Under the pieces are notes generated by a model. That model ran no database searches, was not told where the DNA came from, and saw only the letters and a program-made list of their open reading frames with translations. This document shows positions 18,245 to 26,702 of a DNA stretch of 64,000 nucleotides, in pieces (position 1 is the first letter of the stretch; every line of letters starts with the position of its first letter). The stretch is from assembly GCF_023073355.1 (NCBI RefSeq), contig NZ_JADPJI010000005.1:1736001-1800000 (forward strand), read 5' to 3'. Made by a program: the position numbers and the translations under genes. This stretch comes from Bradyrhizobium sp. 199. GTDB lineage: Bacteria; Pseudomonadota; Alphaproteobacteria; Rhizobiales; Xanthobacteraceae.

Positions 18245-19344
18245 ACCAGCGCACACCTACACTGCTCTACATCGATGACGACGGCGCGCTGGCGCGCCTG
18301 GTCGATCGCGGCCTGACGCGGCGCGGCTACAGGGTCGTCCATGCCGCGAGCGGCGAGGAAGGTCTGGAGCGCATCCGTCGCGCGGATACCGAGGGCGGCA
18401 TCGACGTGGTCGCGCTCGACCAGTACATGCCCGGCCTCGACGGGTTGGAGACGCTGGAGCAGATCATGGCGATCCCCGGGGCGCCGCCGGTCGTGTTCGT
18501 GACGGCCTCGCAGGATTCCAACATTGCGGTCACCGCGCTGAAGGCCGGCGCGGCCGACTATCTCGTCAAGGACGTCACGGGCGATTTCATTCCCCTGCTC
18601 CACGTCGCAGCCGAGGGCGCGCTGCGCCAGGCCGAATTGCAGAAGGCGCGCGAGGAAGCCGAAGCCGAGATCCATGCCTCGCGTGACCGCTATGCCGCGC
18701 TTGCCGCCGAACGCGAGCTGCTGCTGCGCGAGGTCAACCACCGCGTCGGCAACTCGCTCCAGATCATCGCTTCGCTGCTGCACCTTCAGGCAAGCTCCGC
18801 CACGCATGACGACGTCAAGGCGGCACTGACCAATGCGATGGGCCGCGTCGCCGCGGTCGCGCAGGTACATCGGCGTCTTTACACATCGCAGGATCTGAAG
18901 AGCGTGGTCCTGAACCAGTATCTGGACTCGCTGCTCGAGGATCTGCGCCGCTCGGCTGAAGGCAACCGGATGTCGCGCCTGACGCTGAAGGCCGAGCCGA
19001 TCGAGATCGATCCTGACCGCGCCGTCGCCGTCGGCATCATCGTCAACGAGCTGGTGATGAACGCGGTGAAATACGCCTATCCCGACGGCGCCGGCCCGAT
19101 CCATGTCGAGCTGAATTCGAACGGCGACGATCTCCTGCTGTCGATCACCGACCACGGCGTCGGCGACAACGTCAAGGCCGATCCGCGCTCCACCGGCATG
19201 GGCCAGCGCATCGTCGCGGCCATGGCCTCCAAGCTCGACGCCTCGGTCGAGCGCGATCCCGCGCATTCCGGAACCCGGATCATTCTGAAGTTCGGTCGCG
19301 TGCCCGCAAGCCCCGGCAAGACCAGCACCGCCGCCGCGGGTTGA
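18241..19344 (+). CDS. Response regulator fused to HisKA_2/HWE-type histidine kinase
   Basis: Soluble hybrid protein, 367 residues. An N-terminal receiver (phospho-acceptor D60 in VVALDQYMPGLDG, K110 in YLVKD) is joined by a coiled coil (about 128-160) to a HisKA_2/HWE-type kinase core with H167 in LREVNHRVGNSLQI and the ATPase motif IVNELVMNAVKYAYPDG. In alphaproteobacteria such kinases commonly feed PhyR, the anti-anti-sigma regulator of the EcfG general stress response. No phyR, nepR or ecfG is in the window, so the link is by family and by the EcfG-type promoter at the head of the operon. The ATG at 18241 overlaps the preceding gene; an earlier in-frame start lies inside that gene. Confidence 0.9.
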   Translation: MNQRTPTLLYIDDDGALARLVDRGLTRRGYRVVHAASGEEGLERIRRADTEGGIDVVALDQYMPGLDGLETLEQIMAIPGAPPVVFVTASQDSNIAVTALKAGAADYLVKDVTGDFIPLLHVAAEGALRQAELQKAREEAEAEIHASRDRYAALAAERELLLREVNHRVGNSLQIIASLLHLQASSATHDDVKAALTNAMGRVAAVAQVHRRLYTSQDLKSVVLNQYLDSLLEDLRRSAEGNRMSRLTLKAEPIEIDPDRAVAVGIIVNELVMNAVKYAYPDGAGPIHVELNSNGDDLLLSITDHGVGDNVKADPRSTGMGQRIVAAMASKLDASVERDPAHSGTRIILKFGRVPASPGKTSTAAAG

Positions 19345-19405
19345 TCTTGCGCCCCGCTGCGCAACCCATCGCAACCGCATCGCGATCCTGCTATGATTGC
19401 GAACC

Positions 19406-20086
19406 ATGACTTCGCGCGACTCCGCCCCGTCTGAAATCACACCGGCCGTGCTGCTGCGCGCCTATGCCTGCGGCATCTTCCCGATGGCGGAAAGCGCTGA
19501 CGATCCGACCCTGTTCTGGGTCGAGCCGGAGTTGCGCGGCGTCATCCCCCTCGATGGATTTCGCGTCGCCTCGCGGCTCGCGCGCACCGTGCGCTCGGAT
19601 GTCTTTCGCGTCACCGTCAATACCGCGTTCAAGGCGACCATCGCCGGCTGTGCCGCGCCGCAGGCCGGACGCGAGGATACCTGGATCAACAAGCGCATCC
19701 GTGACCTCTACGGCGGCCTCTACGAGCTCGGTCATTGCCACAGCGTCGAAGCCTGGCAGGGCGAGGATCTCGTCGGCGGCCTGTACGGCGTCAGTCTGGG
19801 GCGCGCCTTCTTCGGCGAGAGCATGTTCCACACCGCACGCGATGCCTCCAAGGTGGCCCTGGTGCATCTGGTCGCGCGCCTGATCCATGGCGGCTTCGAG
19901 CTGCTCGATACCCAATATGTCACCGATCACCTGAAGAGCTTCGGCGCGGCGGAGATCTCGCGGCGGCGCTACACCGCACTACTCGACAAGGCGCTCGCCG
20001 GCGAGCCCGGCGATTTCCTCAGGCTCTCGCCCGGTGACGCCATCCCGGGCGCACGCGCGCTCGAGATCATCGCCTCGCGACAATAA
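19406..20086 (+). CDS. aat: Leucyl/phenylalanyl-tRNA--protein transferase
   Basis: L/F-transferase, 226 residues, adding Leu or Phe to N-terminal Arg or Lys of proteins and so marking them for ClpS/ClpAP (N-degron pathway). Family blocks: [61 protein letters not shown] and [16 protein letters not shown]. The ATG at 19406 is favoured over a TTG nine bases upstream. It converges with the DUF2155 gene, with a dispersed repeat between them. Confidence 0.96.
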   Translation: MTSRDSAPSEITPAVLLRAYACGIFPMAESADDPTLFWVEPELRGVIPLDGFRVASRLARTVRSDVFRVTVNTAFKATIAGCAAPQAGREDTWINKRIRDLYGGLYELGHCHSVEAWQGEDLVGGLYGVSLGRAFFGESMFHTARDASKVALVHLVARLIHGGFELLDTQYVTDHLKSFGAAEISRRRYTALLDKALAGEPGDFLRLSPGDAIPGARALEIIASRQ

Positions 20087-20128
20087 CGGACAGCTGGGTT
20101 TGCGGCCGAGACCCCGGGGGATTTGGCC

Positions 20129-20232
20129 TAAAGCATGATCCGGAAAAGTGCGCAGCGGTTTTCCGAAAAGATCATGCTTAAACAACAACCTAAAGCGCGA
20201 TGGCGATTCATCCTAATCGCATCGCGCTTTAG
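20129..20232 (+). repeat. Dispersed double-hairpin repeat, copy 2
   Basis: About 104 bases with an AAGCATGATC/GATCATGCTT palindrome followed by a CTAAAGCGCGATG/CATCGCGCTTTAG palindrome. The right end (bases 20229-20231, TTA on the plus strand) is the stop codon of the minus-strand DUF2155 gene. Confidence 0.9.
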
Positions 20233-21254
20233 CGGCCAAACCCGGGGATGCCGAACAGCCCTGGCCGCTGCTCAGGCGGCGGAGGTGGCGGCGGTGCCGG
20301 TTGCTGCTGCTGGATCGGCGGCAAGGGCTGCGGCGGTCGCTGCTGGACCTGCTTGGGCGCGGCTTTCTTCTGCGCGGGCGGAGGTGCGGGCTTGGTCGCG
20401 GGATCCGGCGCGGCGGTCGCAATGGTCTGCTGCGGCTCTTTGCAGTCGGTGAGCCAGATGTCGTAGATCGGATGTTCGACGCCGTGCAGGCCGGGGCTCG
20501 CCGCGTACATCCAGCCCGAAAAGATGCGCTTCACCTCGCCCTGCAAGGTGATCTCGTCGACCTCGACGAAGGCATCGGTGTTGGTGGCCTCGGTCGCCGG
20601 CCGCGTGTAGCAGGCGTCGGTCTTGACCCTGAGCGCGCCGAACTGGACCGTCTCCCCGATCTCCTCGTCGAAATTGATGATGCGCCCGGTGATCTTGTCG
20701 AGACCGGAGAAGGTCGCCTTCTTGTTCACGATCTTCTGCGCCGGCGGTTCGGTGACGACCTCGTCACCCGGCTGCAGGCTCGCCGGCGTCTGCGGCACGG
20801 CGCCCGGAGCGCCCTTCTGCTGCGGCGGGCGCTGACCCGGCGCAGCCGGGGCTTGCGGACCGGGCGGCGCAATCGCCGCGGATGGCGGCTGGTTCGGCGG
20901 CGCGACGGTGGAGCCCGGCGGCGGCGCCAGCGGCTGGGTCTCGACCGGCCCGGGCATCACATTGCCCTGCCTGCCCGGCGGCGGAGGCATCGGGCGCGAC
21001 GGCAGCACACGGCCCTGCGGCGGCAGCTCCGGCACCTCTTCGTCGTCGTCGGGGACCTGCTGCGGCTGCGGCTGGCCACGCGGAATGTTACCGGGCGGCC
21101 GCAGCGGCGGATCGGAAAAGATCGTGCCGATCTGCGCCTGAGCCGGCGTCGCAACCGTCAGTGCGGTGGCGGCCAAAAGCGCCGCAAGAGTTGTCAGGGG
21201 AATGGTTCGAAACATCTCGCGCGGCTTCAACAGCGAATCGGGCTTGTTGGACAT
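20229..21254 (-). CDS. DUF2155 exported protein
   Basis: Exported protein, 341 residues. The inner M14 begins a good signal peptide (FRTIPLTTLAALLAATALTV, cleavage after TPAQA), so translation may start either at 21254 or at 21215. Residues 45-215 are a Pro-rich linker with PPPPG and QPP runs; the DUF2155 domain follows with ATFSGLDKITGRIINFD, FGALRVKTDACYTRP and the EIT.QGEVKRIFSGWMYAASPGLHGVEHPIYDIWLTDC block. The C-terminal 80 residues are again Pro/Gln-rich. DUF2155 proteins are common in alphaproteobacteria near aat and complex I genes; function unknown. The Pro-rich tails suggest an envelope-spanning or protein-binding role. Confidence 0.88.
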   Translation of the reverse strand: MSNKPDSLLKPREMFRTIPLTTLAALLAATALTVATPAQAQIGTIFSDPPLRPPGNIPRGQPQPQQVPDDDEEVPELPPQGRVLPSRPMPPPPGRQGNVMPGPVETQPLAPPPGSTVAPPNQPPSAAIAPPGPQAPAAPGQRPPQQKGAPGAVPQTPASLQPGDEVVTEPPAQKIVNKKATFSGLDKITGRIINFDEEIGETVQFGALRVKTDACYTRPATEATNTDAFVEVDEITLQGEVKRIFSGWMYAASPGLHGVEHPIYDIWLTDCKEPQQTIATAAPDPATKPAPPPAQKKAAPKQVQQRPPQPLPPIQQQQPAPPPPPPPEQRPGLFGIPGFGR

Positions 21255-21461
21255 TCTACAGGGGATACCGCCGCTCGCAGGCCCTCCGGTTAACACGGCG
21301 AATACGGCGGGGGAAGGGCCGCAAACCTGCCCTTCCTGGTCTCGTCTGGCCAGACCGGCTCCCGAATGGGATAGTCGATCACCCCTCCCGGGGGTGCGAG
21401 GCGGACGGCGCCTTCCCGAACCGATGTCCGACCCTGACCTAAAACCCCGAGGCCGCTCTCC

Positions 21462-22409
21462 ATGCCCGTTGTGCTCGATCCCGACGCCGCCGCCGTCTAC
21501 AGGGCGTTCCAGGACGCCGGCCGTCCCGCCTACGAGACCCTGACCGCACCGGAAGCGCGCGCCTATTATGCGCAGGCCCGCTTTGCCACCAACCCCGAGC
21601 CGCCCGAGCTCGCCCGTGTCGCAGAGCTTGCGATCCTGGCCCCGCACGGCGCCATCCCCGCCCGGCTCTACGTACCCAAGGAGCCGCGCCGACATGACGG
21701 TCTCTCGCCGGCGCTGGTGTTCTTCCATGGCGGCGGCTGGGTGATCGGCGATCTCGACTCCCACGACGTCGTCTGCCGCCAGCTCGCAGTCGAAGGCGCG
21801 CTGATCGTGATCTCGGTCGACTACCGCCTCGCGCCCGAGCACAAATTTCCCGCCGCGATTGAGGACGCCATCGCCGCGACCAGATGGGTCGCAGCGAACG
21901 CGGTCCAGCTCGGCATCGACGCCTCACGCCTGTCGATCGGCGGTGACAGCGCCGGTGGCAATCTCACCGCAGTCGTCGCGCTGGCCGCGCGCGACGGCGA
22001 TGGCCCTGCGCTCGCAGGCCAGCTGCTGATCTATCCGGCCACCGATTTCGCCATGACCCACGGCTCCCACAGCGAGCCTGAGACCAGCGTGTTGCTGACG
22101 CATTCGGTGATCCGCTGGTTCCGCGACCACTATCTCAATGGCGCCGCCGACATCCATGACTGGCGCGCTTCGCCGGCGCGTGCGCAAGACCTTGCGGGCC
22201 TGCCGCCGGCTTACGTGCTGACAGCCGGCGCCGATCCCCTGCGCGACGAAGGCCAGGAATATGCCGAGCGCCTCAGCCAAGCCGGCGTGCCCGTGACGAC
22301 CAAGCACTATCCCGGTCAGTTCCACGGCTTCTTCACGATGGGCAAGCTGTTGCCACAGGCCAATGTCGCCGTCAGCGAGATCGGTGCGTGGTTGAAGCGA
22401 TTGGGCTGA
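21462..22409 (+). CDS. HSL-family alpha/beta hydrolase
   Basis: Esterase/lipase of the hormone-sensitive-lipase group, 315 residues. The oxyanion motif H89-GGGW, nucleophile S163 in GGDSAGG, D258 in AGADPLRDEG and H288 in GQFHGF form the complete catalytic machinery. Likely cytoplasmic carboxylesterase acting on short acyl esters; natural substrate unknown. The following membrane carrier begins 13 bases after its stop, suggesting an operon and possibly uptake of an ester or organic acid followed by hydrolysis. Confidence 0.92.
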   Translation: MPVVLDPDAAAVYRAFQDAGRPAYETLTAPEARAYYAQARFATNPEPPELARVAELAILAPHGAIPARLYVPKEPRRHDGLSPALVFFHGGGWVIGDLDSHDVVCRQLAVEGALIVISVDYRLAPEHKFPAAIEDAIAATRWVAANAVQLGIDASRLSIGGDSAGGNLTAVVALAARDGDGPALAGQLLIYPATDFAMTHGSHSEPETSVLLTHSVIRWFRDHYLNGAADIHDWRASPARAQDLAGLPPAYVLTAGADPLRDEGQEYAERLSQAGVPVTTKHYPGQFHGFFTMGKLLPQANVAVSEIGAWLKRLG

Positions 22410-22422
22410 GACGCCGTTCCGC

Positions 22423-23430
22423 ATGGCTTCTCCGCTCCAATCCATCGTCGCCCTCCCGCTGCGCGCACTGATCTGGCTCGGCAGCCAAGGCACACGCGGA
22501 GTAGCTGCGATCGTGTTCATCGCTGCCGCGGTGCCACCGCTCGGCGCATTGCTGCGTCCCTATCTCACCGAGGCAATCCTCTGCCTGCTCTGCATCTCGT
22601 TCATGCGGGTCGATCTGGCCGCCCTCTACAGCCATCTGCGCCGACCGGCGCTGGTTGCAACTGCCACGGTCTGGACCACGATCGGCGTGCCGGTGATCGT
22701 GGGACTGATCGCGCATGCAACCGGGCTCACGGCTCGGGCGCCCGGGCTTTCGCTCGCACTGATGCTCCAGAGCATGGCCTCACCGATGATGGCGTCCCCG
22801 GCGCTCGCCGCGCTGATGGGTCTCGATGCCACGCTCGTGCTGATCACGCTGGTGACCTCGACCGCGCTGGTGCCCTTTACGGCATCGATGTTCGCGAGCC
22901 TCTTCCTCGGTGACATGCTGAGCATCACGCCGCTGACGCTGGGTCTGAAACTGCTCGGCATCCTCGCAGCATCGCTGCTGGCCGCGAGCGCCATCCGATG
23001 GGTCTTCGGCGCCGAGGCGATCCAGCGTCACAAGACGCCGATCGACGGTCTCAACATCGTCATCCTCTTCATCTTCGCGGCCGCGATCATGGGCGACGTC
23101 GTCAGCGACCTCCTTGCACAGCCGCTTTTCACCGTCGGCCTCGCAGCTCTGTCGTTCGCGATCTACTTCACGCTGCTCGCGATCACCACGCTGCTGTTCC
23201 GCCGCATCGGCACTGGGCGCGCACTGGCGCTCGGGCTGATGGTGTCACAGCGCAATCTCGGCCTGATGCTGGCGGCAACGGCCGGCGCATTGCCCCCCAC
23301 CACCTGGCTGTACTTCGCAATGACGCAGTTTCCGATTCACCTGGCGCCATACATGCTGATGCCGATCGCGCGGCGGCTGACGGCGCGCACGGTTGCGTCC
23401 AGCGAATCGGCGGCAGACAGCACCGCCTAG
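22423..23430 (+). CDS. BASS-like membrane transporter
   Basis: Integral membrane protein of 335 residues with eight to ten hydrophobic segments. The layout and the central SMASPMMASPALAALMGLDATLVLI segment resemble the bile acid:sodium symporter (BASS/SBF) superfamily, where paired short helices cross over in the membrane. LGLMVSQRNLGLMLA near residue 275 fits the second crossover (GTQNS-like) element. Substrate unknown, likely an organic anion. Co-directional with and close to the HSL hydrolase. Confidence 0.7.
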   Translation: MASPLQSIVALPLRALIWLGSQGTRGVAAIVFIAAAVPPLGALLRPYLTEAILCLLCISFMRVDLAALYSHLRRPALVATATVWTTIGVPVIVGLIAHATGLTARAPGLSLALMLQSMASPMMASPALAALMGLDATLVLITLVTSTALVPFTASMFASLFLGDMLSITPLTLGLKLLGILAASLLAASAIRWVFGAEAIQRHKTPIDGLNIVILFIFAAAIMGDVVSDLLAQPLFTVGLAALSFAIYFTLLAITTLLFRRIGTGRALALGLMVSQRNLGLMLAATAGALPPTTWLYFAMTQFPIHLAPYMLMPIARRLTARTVASSESAADSTA

Positions 23431-23472
23431 CCATGTCCTCACAAAATCGTTTGCGTCGCACTCACGAGTGAC

Positions 23473-23497
23473 GGAACATCGATGCAGAGACTTCGTT
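23473..23497 (+). promoter_or_regulatory. EcfG-type promoter, GGAAC-N16-CGTT
   Basis: Exact general-stress promoter match (GGAAC 23473-23477, CGTT 23494-23497), 28 bases upstream of the start codon of the small PepSY-like gene. Confidence 0.75.
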
Positions 23498-23525
23498 GCA
23501 ACCTTTCATCAACGGGAGATTCGCG

Positions 23526-23780
23526 ATGAAGTTTGCCGCAATTCTGGTTCTCGGTTCACTTGCCCTCAGCTCGGCAGCAAGCGCAGATCAACCCGGAGCT
23601 GACTGGATGCCGATGGAGCAAGTCAAGGCGAAGGTTATGGAGTCGGGCTATACGCAAGTCACCAAGCTTGAGGCCGACGATGGCCGGTGGGAGGGTGAAG
23701 GCGTCAAGAACGGACAGAAGATGGAATTCCATGCCGACCCCAAGACCGGCCTCATCGTGAGCGAAAAGCCGGATCACTGA
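23526..23780 (+). CDS. Small exported PepSY-like protein
   Basis: Protein of 84 residues with a signal peptide (1-20, ...SSAASA). The mature part carries one PepSY-like unit: WMPMEQVKAKVMESGYTQVTKLEADDGRWEGEGVKNGQKMEFHADPKTG follows the usual helix-strand-strand pattern with a C-terminal x-D-x-x-T-G. PepSY proteins are often periplasmic inhibitors or sensors; partner unknown. ATG 23526 follows CGGGAGA. It has its own EcfG-type promoter and sits apart from the upstream transporter. Confidence 0.85.
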   Translation: MKFAAILVLGSLALSSAASADQPGADWMPMEQVKAKVMESGYTQVTKLEADDGRWEGEGVKNGQKMEFHADPKTGLIVSEKPDH

Positions 23781-23823
23781 GCATCGTCGATGTCCGCTTT
23801 CAGGCAACGCGGACGTACAGGCC

Positions 23824-24762
23824 CTACCCCGCCCGGGCCGCGCGCCGCAGCGCTTGCGGCGGCTGGCCGAAGGCGCGGATGAAGGCGCGCCGCATACGCT
23901 CGGGATCGCGGAAGCCTGTGGCTTCCGCAACGAGCTCAATCCCTTCGCGCGAGGACTGCACGCGCTCGCGCGCGACTTCGAGCCGGAGCCGCTCGATCGC
24001 CTTGGACGGCGTCGTGCCGGTTTCGGCGGCGAAGGCGCGGGCGAAATGCCGCGCGCTCATGCCGGCGCGATCGGCGAGGTCCTCCACCGTCAGCGGTGCA
24101 TCGAGATTTTCGCGTGCCCAGGACAGCAGCGCGCCGAAGCGGCCGTTCGGCGCCTTCAGCTCCAGCAGCGAGGAAAACTGCGACTGACCGCCACTACGGC
24201 GATGGTAGAGCACGAGGTGCCGCGCGGCCTGCCGCGCGATCTCCTCGCCATGATCCTCGGTAACCATCGCGATCGCCAGATCGATGCCCGCGGTGATGCC
24301 GGCCGACGTCCACACATTGCCGTCACGCGTGAAAATCTGGTCCGGCTCGAACTTCACCTTGGGATAGCGCGCGACGAAATCGCGCGTCCGTCCCCAATGC
24401 GTGGTGGCGCGGCGGCCGTCGAGCAGACCTGCCTCGGCCAGCACATAGGCGCCCGAACAGACGCTCGCGACCCGTACGCCGCGCCGCGCCAGCCGCTGCA
24501 CGAAGGCGCGCGTGACCTCGCAGCGCGCGGCATCCGCGACACCCGCGCCGCCCGCGATGACCAGCGTCGTGATCGCATTCGCCGACTTGAAATCACGTGC
24601 CATCATCTCGACGCCCGACGAGCTGCGCACCGCGCCCGCATTCAGTGCCAGCACGCGGAGCGCAAGCGGCTTGCCGGCGCAGCGCGCTGCGACCTCGAAC
24701 ACCGAGATCGGGCCGGCGGCGTCGAGCAGCTGGAAATCCGGGAAGATCAGGATGCCGATCAT
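23824..24762 (-). CDS. GlxA-family transcriptional regulator (DJ-1/PfpI + AraC)
   Basis: Regulator of 312 residues joining an N-terminal class I glutamine amidotransferase-like DJ-1/PfpI domain (about 1-165, with the elbow VASVCSGAYVLAEAG) to a C-terminal AraC-type DNA-binding domain (about 215-310, RAGMSARHFARAFAAETGTTPSKAIERLRLEVAR and a second helix-turn-helix in ATGFRDPERMRRAFIRAFG). It is divergent from the isonitrile hydratase-like gene, with 95 bases between the starts, so control of that gene is likely. Relatives regulate arginine, choline or carnitine catabolism (ArgR, GbdR, CdhR); the inducer here is unknown. Confidence 0.9.
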   Translation of the reverse strand: MIGILIFPDFQLLDAAGPISVFEVAARCAGKPLALRVLALNAGAVRSSSGVEMMARDFKSANAITTLVIAGGAGVADAARCEVTRAFVQRLARRGVRVASVCSGAYVLAEAGLLDGRRATTHWGRTRDFVARYPKVKFEPDQIFTRDGNVWTSAGITAGIDLAIAMVTEDHGEEIARQAARHLVLYHRRSGGQSQFSSLLELKAPNGRFGALLSWARENLDAPLTVEDLADRAGMSARHFARAFAAETGTTPSKAIERLRLEVARERVQSSREGIELVAEATGFRDPERMRRAFIRAFGQPPQALRRAARAG

Positions 24763-24857
24763 AGCCTATGTCCGAAATAGAGGGAATTATGCCATTTCAG
24801 ACACAAAGGCATCATGCCAATCTTCGCGCGTCAAGCTCAACGTTGGAGGACCTGCCG
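24763..24857. promoter_or_regulatory. Divergent promoter region of glxA-like and inhA-like genes
   Basis: This 95-base divergent spacer contains a repeated half-site, GGCAT (in TATGGCAT-like context), near 24790 and 24814-24822 and dyads around CATAGGCTATG. It is the expected operator location for the AraC-type regulator; no single site can be assigned. Confidence 0.4.
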
Positions 24858-25544
24858 ATGTCGTCACCGCTCCAGATCGGAATCCTGGTGTTTCCGCGCG
24901 TCACCCAGCTCGACTTCACCGGTCCCTTGCAGGTGTTTTCCATGGTGCCCGGCGCAAAGCTGCACCTGATCTGGAAGCGGATCGAGCCGGTGCCGAGCGA
25001 TTCCGTGCTCACGCTGACCCCGACCACGACGTTCGCGGATTGCCCGCAGCTCGACGTGATCTGCGTGCCCGGTGGCGGCGGCACCAATGACCTGCTCAAC
25101 GACGAGGAGGTGCTCGGCTTCCTGCGCAAGCAAGCGGAGGGCGCAAAATACGTTACCTCCGTCTGCACGGGATCACTGGCGCTCGGCGCCGCCGGACTGT
25201 TGAAGGGCTACCGCGCCGCCACCCATTGGAGCGCGATGGAAATGCTCGGCCAGTTCGGCGCCACGCCGACGAAGACACGCGTCTGCGTCGACCGCAATCG
25301 CATCACCGGCGGCGGCGTCACCGCGGGAATCGATTTCGCGCTGACACTGGTGTCCATCATGATCGATCGCACCACGGCGGAGGCGATCCAGCTCCAGATG
25401 GAATACAATCCGGCCCCGCCGTTCAATTCAGGCTCGCCCGACACGGCGTCCGCCGAGGTGCTGGCCTTGCTTAGGGAACGCGGCGCAGCGAACCAGGCGC
25501 GGCGACTTGAAGCCGTCAAGCGTGCGGCTGAGCGGGTGATGTAG
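24858..25544 (+). CDS. inhA: Isonitrile hydratase-like DJ-1/PfpI protein
   Basis: DJ-1/PfpI superfamily enzyme of 228 residues, the length of Pseudomonas putida isonitrile hydratase (EC 4.2.1.103), which converts isonitriles to N-substituted formamides. Catalytic candidates sit in the expected places: D19 in TQLDFTGP, C103-T104 in VTSVCTGSLALGAAGLL. The ATG at 24858 follows GGAGG. The divergent regulator carries the same DJ-1 fold, so the pair may have arisen by duplication, one copy becoming a sensor for the other's substrate. Isonitrile hydratase annotation is widely transferred to this family, so the substrate is not certain. Confidence 0.75.
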   Translation: MSSPLQIGILVFPRVTQLDFTGPLQVFSMVPGAKLHLIWKRIEPVPSDSVLTLTPTTTFADCPQLDVICVPGGGGTNDLLNDEEVLGFLRKQAEGAKYVTSVCTGSLALGAAGLLKGYRAATHWSAMEMLGQFGATPTKTRVCVDRNRITGGGVTAGIDFALTLVSIMIDRTTAEAIQLQMEYNPAPPFNSGSPDTASAEVLALLRERGAANQARRLEAVKRAAERVM

Positions 25545-25559
25545 CGCGCGCCCATGCTC

Positions 25560-25700
25560 TGATGTCCCGGACGAGCTGCGGCGTGCAACGCTGCTGCGCA
25601 GAGCCGGGACCAGGAAGCCACACCATCCGTTGCAATATGGGCCCCGGCTCAGCAGCGCACCGTCGAAGAGACGTTGCGCTGCGTCCGGGCACGACAGCTT
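25560..25700. repeat. GTCCCGGACG-type intergenic inverted repeat
   Basis: The left arm (GTCCCGGACG ... GCTGC ... GCAGAGCCGGGACC) is mirrored by a right arm (GGGCCCCGGCTC ... GCGCTGCGTCCGGGCAC). The arrangement is an imperfect long palindrome of a type common between Bradyrhizobium genes. Confidence 0.6.
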
Positions 25701-25720
25701 CGTGCTGGTCCCTCAAAGAA

Positions 25721-25750
25721 AAAGGCCGCTCGGTTTCCCAAGCGGCCTTT
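25721..25750. terminator. Hairpin terminator AAAGGCCGCT/AGCGGCCTTT
   Basis: A perfect 10-bp stem with a ten-base loop; flanked by A-rich and T-rich sequence, so it may serve the inhA-like gene and possibly the converging NDUFA12 gene. Confidence 0.75.
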
Positions 25751-26047
25751 CCTGTCTTACGGCGGCTGCACATTTCATCGGGCGATTTCGGAGCTTCCAG
25801 ACCGGGGGCCTATCTCCCGATCGAGTCCTGGTCGGCGGCCGCTGCATTTCGGGACAGTCGCGAACTGTTGCCCGAACCGAACGCGATGGTCTCCCATCTC
25901 CGTAAGATGGGACCATTGAGCCGCATCGCTCGCATGAGCGCAACGCCCGCACAGGCAGCATCCCCGCTGTTCCCGTTGTCCACAGCGGCATGAGGCGGAT
26001 GCGCATGCATCCAACGCCGCGACCACGATTCGCGGCCGCGCAGATGC

Positions 26048-26458
26048 TTAGTTGGTGGGGGTCCAGGGCTGATAGTCGCCGGTCGCCTTCGGCCGCTTGC
26101 CGCTGGCAAGGGTCGAGCCCGAGGGACGATAGGCCTTTGCCGTGCCGGTGAGATTGGGCTGGTGCGGCTTTTCCCACTCGCGCGGCTGATAATTGGCCTC
26201 GGTCGGCGGCACATCGACCATATGATGGATCCAGCCGTGCCAGGACGGCGGGATCCGGCTCGCCTCGGCATAGCCGTTATAGATCACCCAGCGCCGCTCG
26301 AAGCCGAGCGCCGGGTCGATCGCCCCGCCGCGCGTGCGATAGTAGAGATTGCCCTGCTCATCCTGGCCGACCAGCTCGCCGTAGCGCTTGGTCCAGAGTT
26401 GGGTGCCAAAAGTCTGGCCATTCCACCAGGTGAAGAACTTGAGGAAGAATTGTTTCAT
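26048..26458 (-). CDS. NADH:ubiquinone oxidoreductase subunit NDUFA12 homologue
   Basis: Supernumerary complex I subunit (B17.2/NDUFA12 family), 136 residues, found in alphaproteobacteria and mitochondria and needed for complex I assembly or stability at the inner membrane. Diagnostic blocks: FTWWNGQTFGTQLWTKRYGE (residues 9-28), GQDEQGNLYYR, RRWVIYNGYAEASRIPPSWHGWIHHMVDVPPTE and the C-terminal KPHQPNLTGTAKAYRPSGS. The ATG at 26458 starts the family-typical N-terminus; a much longer in-frame extension upstream is not conserved-looking. It stands apart from the nuo operon, as usual for this subunit. Confidence 0.95.
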   Translation of the reverse strand: MKQFFLKFFTWWNGQTFGTQLWTKRYGELVGQDEQGNLYYRTRGGAIDPALGFERRWVIYNGYAEASRIPPSWHGWIHHMVDVPPTEANYQPREWEKPHQPNLTGTAKAYRPSGSTLASGKRPKATGDYQPWTPTN

Positions 26459-26653
26459 GCGGCAAGGGCCCTGCTTCGTCGGGTCCTGATGCCATCCGGA
26501 CGGTGAAATGTCCAGTTCGGCGGGGGCGGCAGTGCTCTTCCCTGAATGCCCGCCGCGACACAAACGCTGCCGCAAATCGGACGCGATCCGTTCATGCGGG
26601 GTACAGGGGTCGCGAGCCAGGCTCACCTTTGCACGCAAACCGGCGTGATCCCA

Positions 26654-26678
26654 GGAACCCCAGCGCTTTCGCAGGGTT
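26654..26678 (+). promoter_or_regulatory. Weak EcfG-like promoter, GGAAC-N16-GGTT
   Basis: A one-mismatch version of the general-stress promoter (GGTT instead of CGTT) lies 24 bases upstream of the BA14K-type gene. It is listed separately because it is not an exact match. Confidence 0.35.
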
Positions 26679-26702
26679 TGCTTCCGGGAAAGGAGTTCAA
26701 CC

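Larger units (their letters stand above)
25545..26047. other. Gene-poor intergenic stretch
   Basis: Holds an inverted repeat (25560-25700) and a terminator hairpin (25721-25750). From 25755 to 26047 I see only short frames without family resemblance. Confidence 0.5.

Noticed and set aside
26654-26678. Eighth stress promoter before the BA14K-type gene
   Set aside because: One mismatch in the -10 (GGTT); kept only as a weak feature and left out of the count of exact matches.
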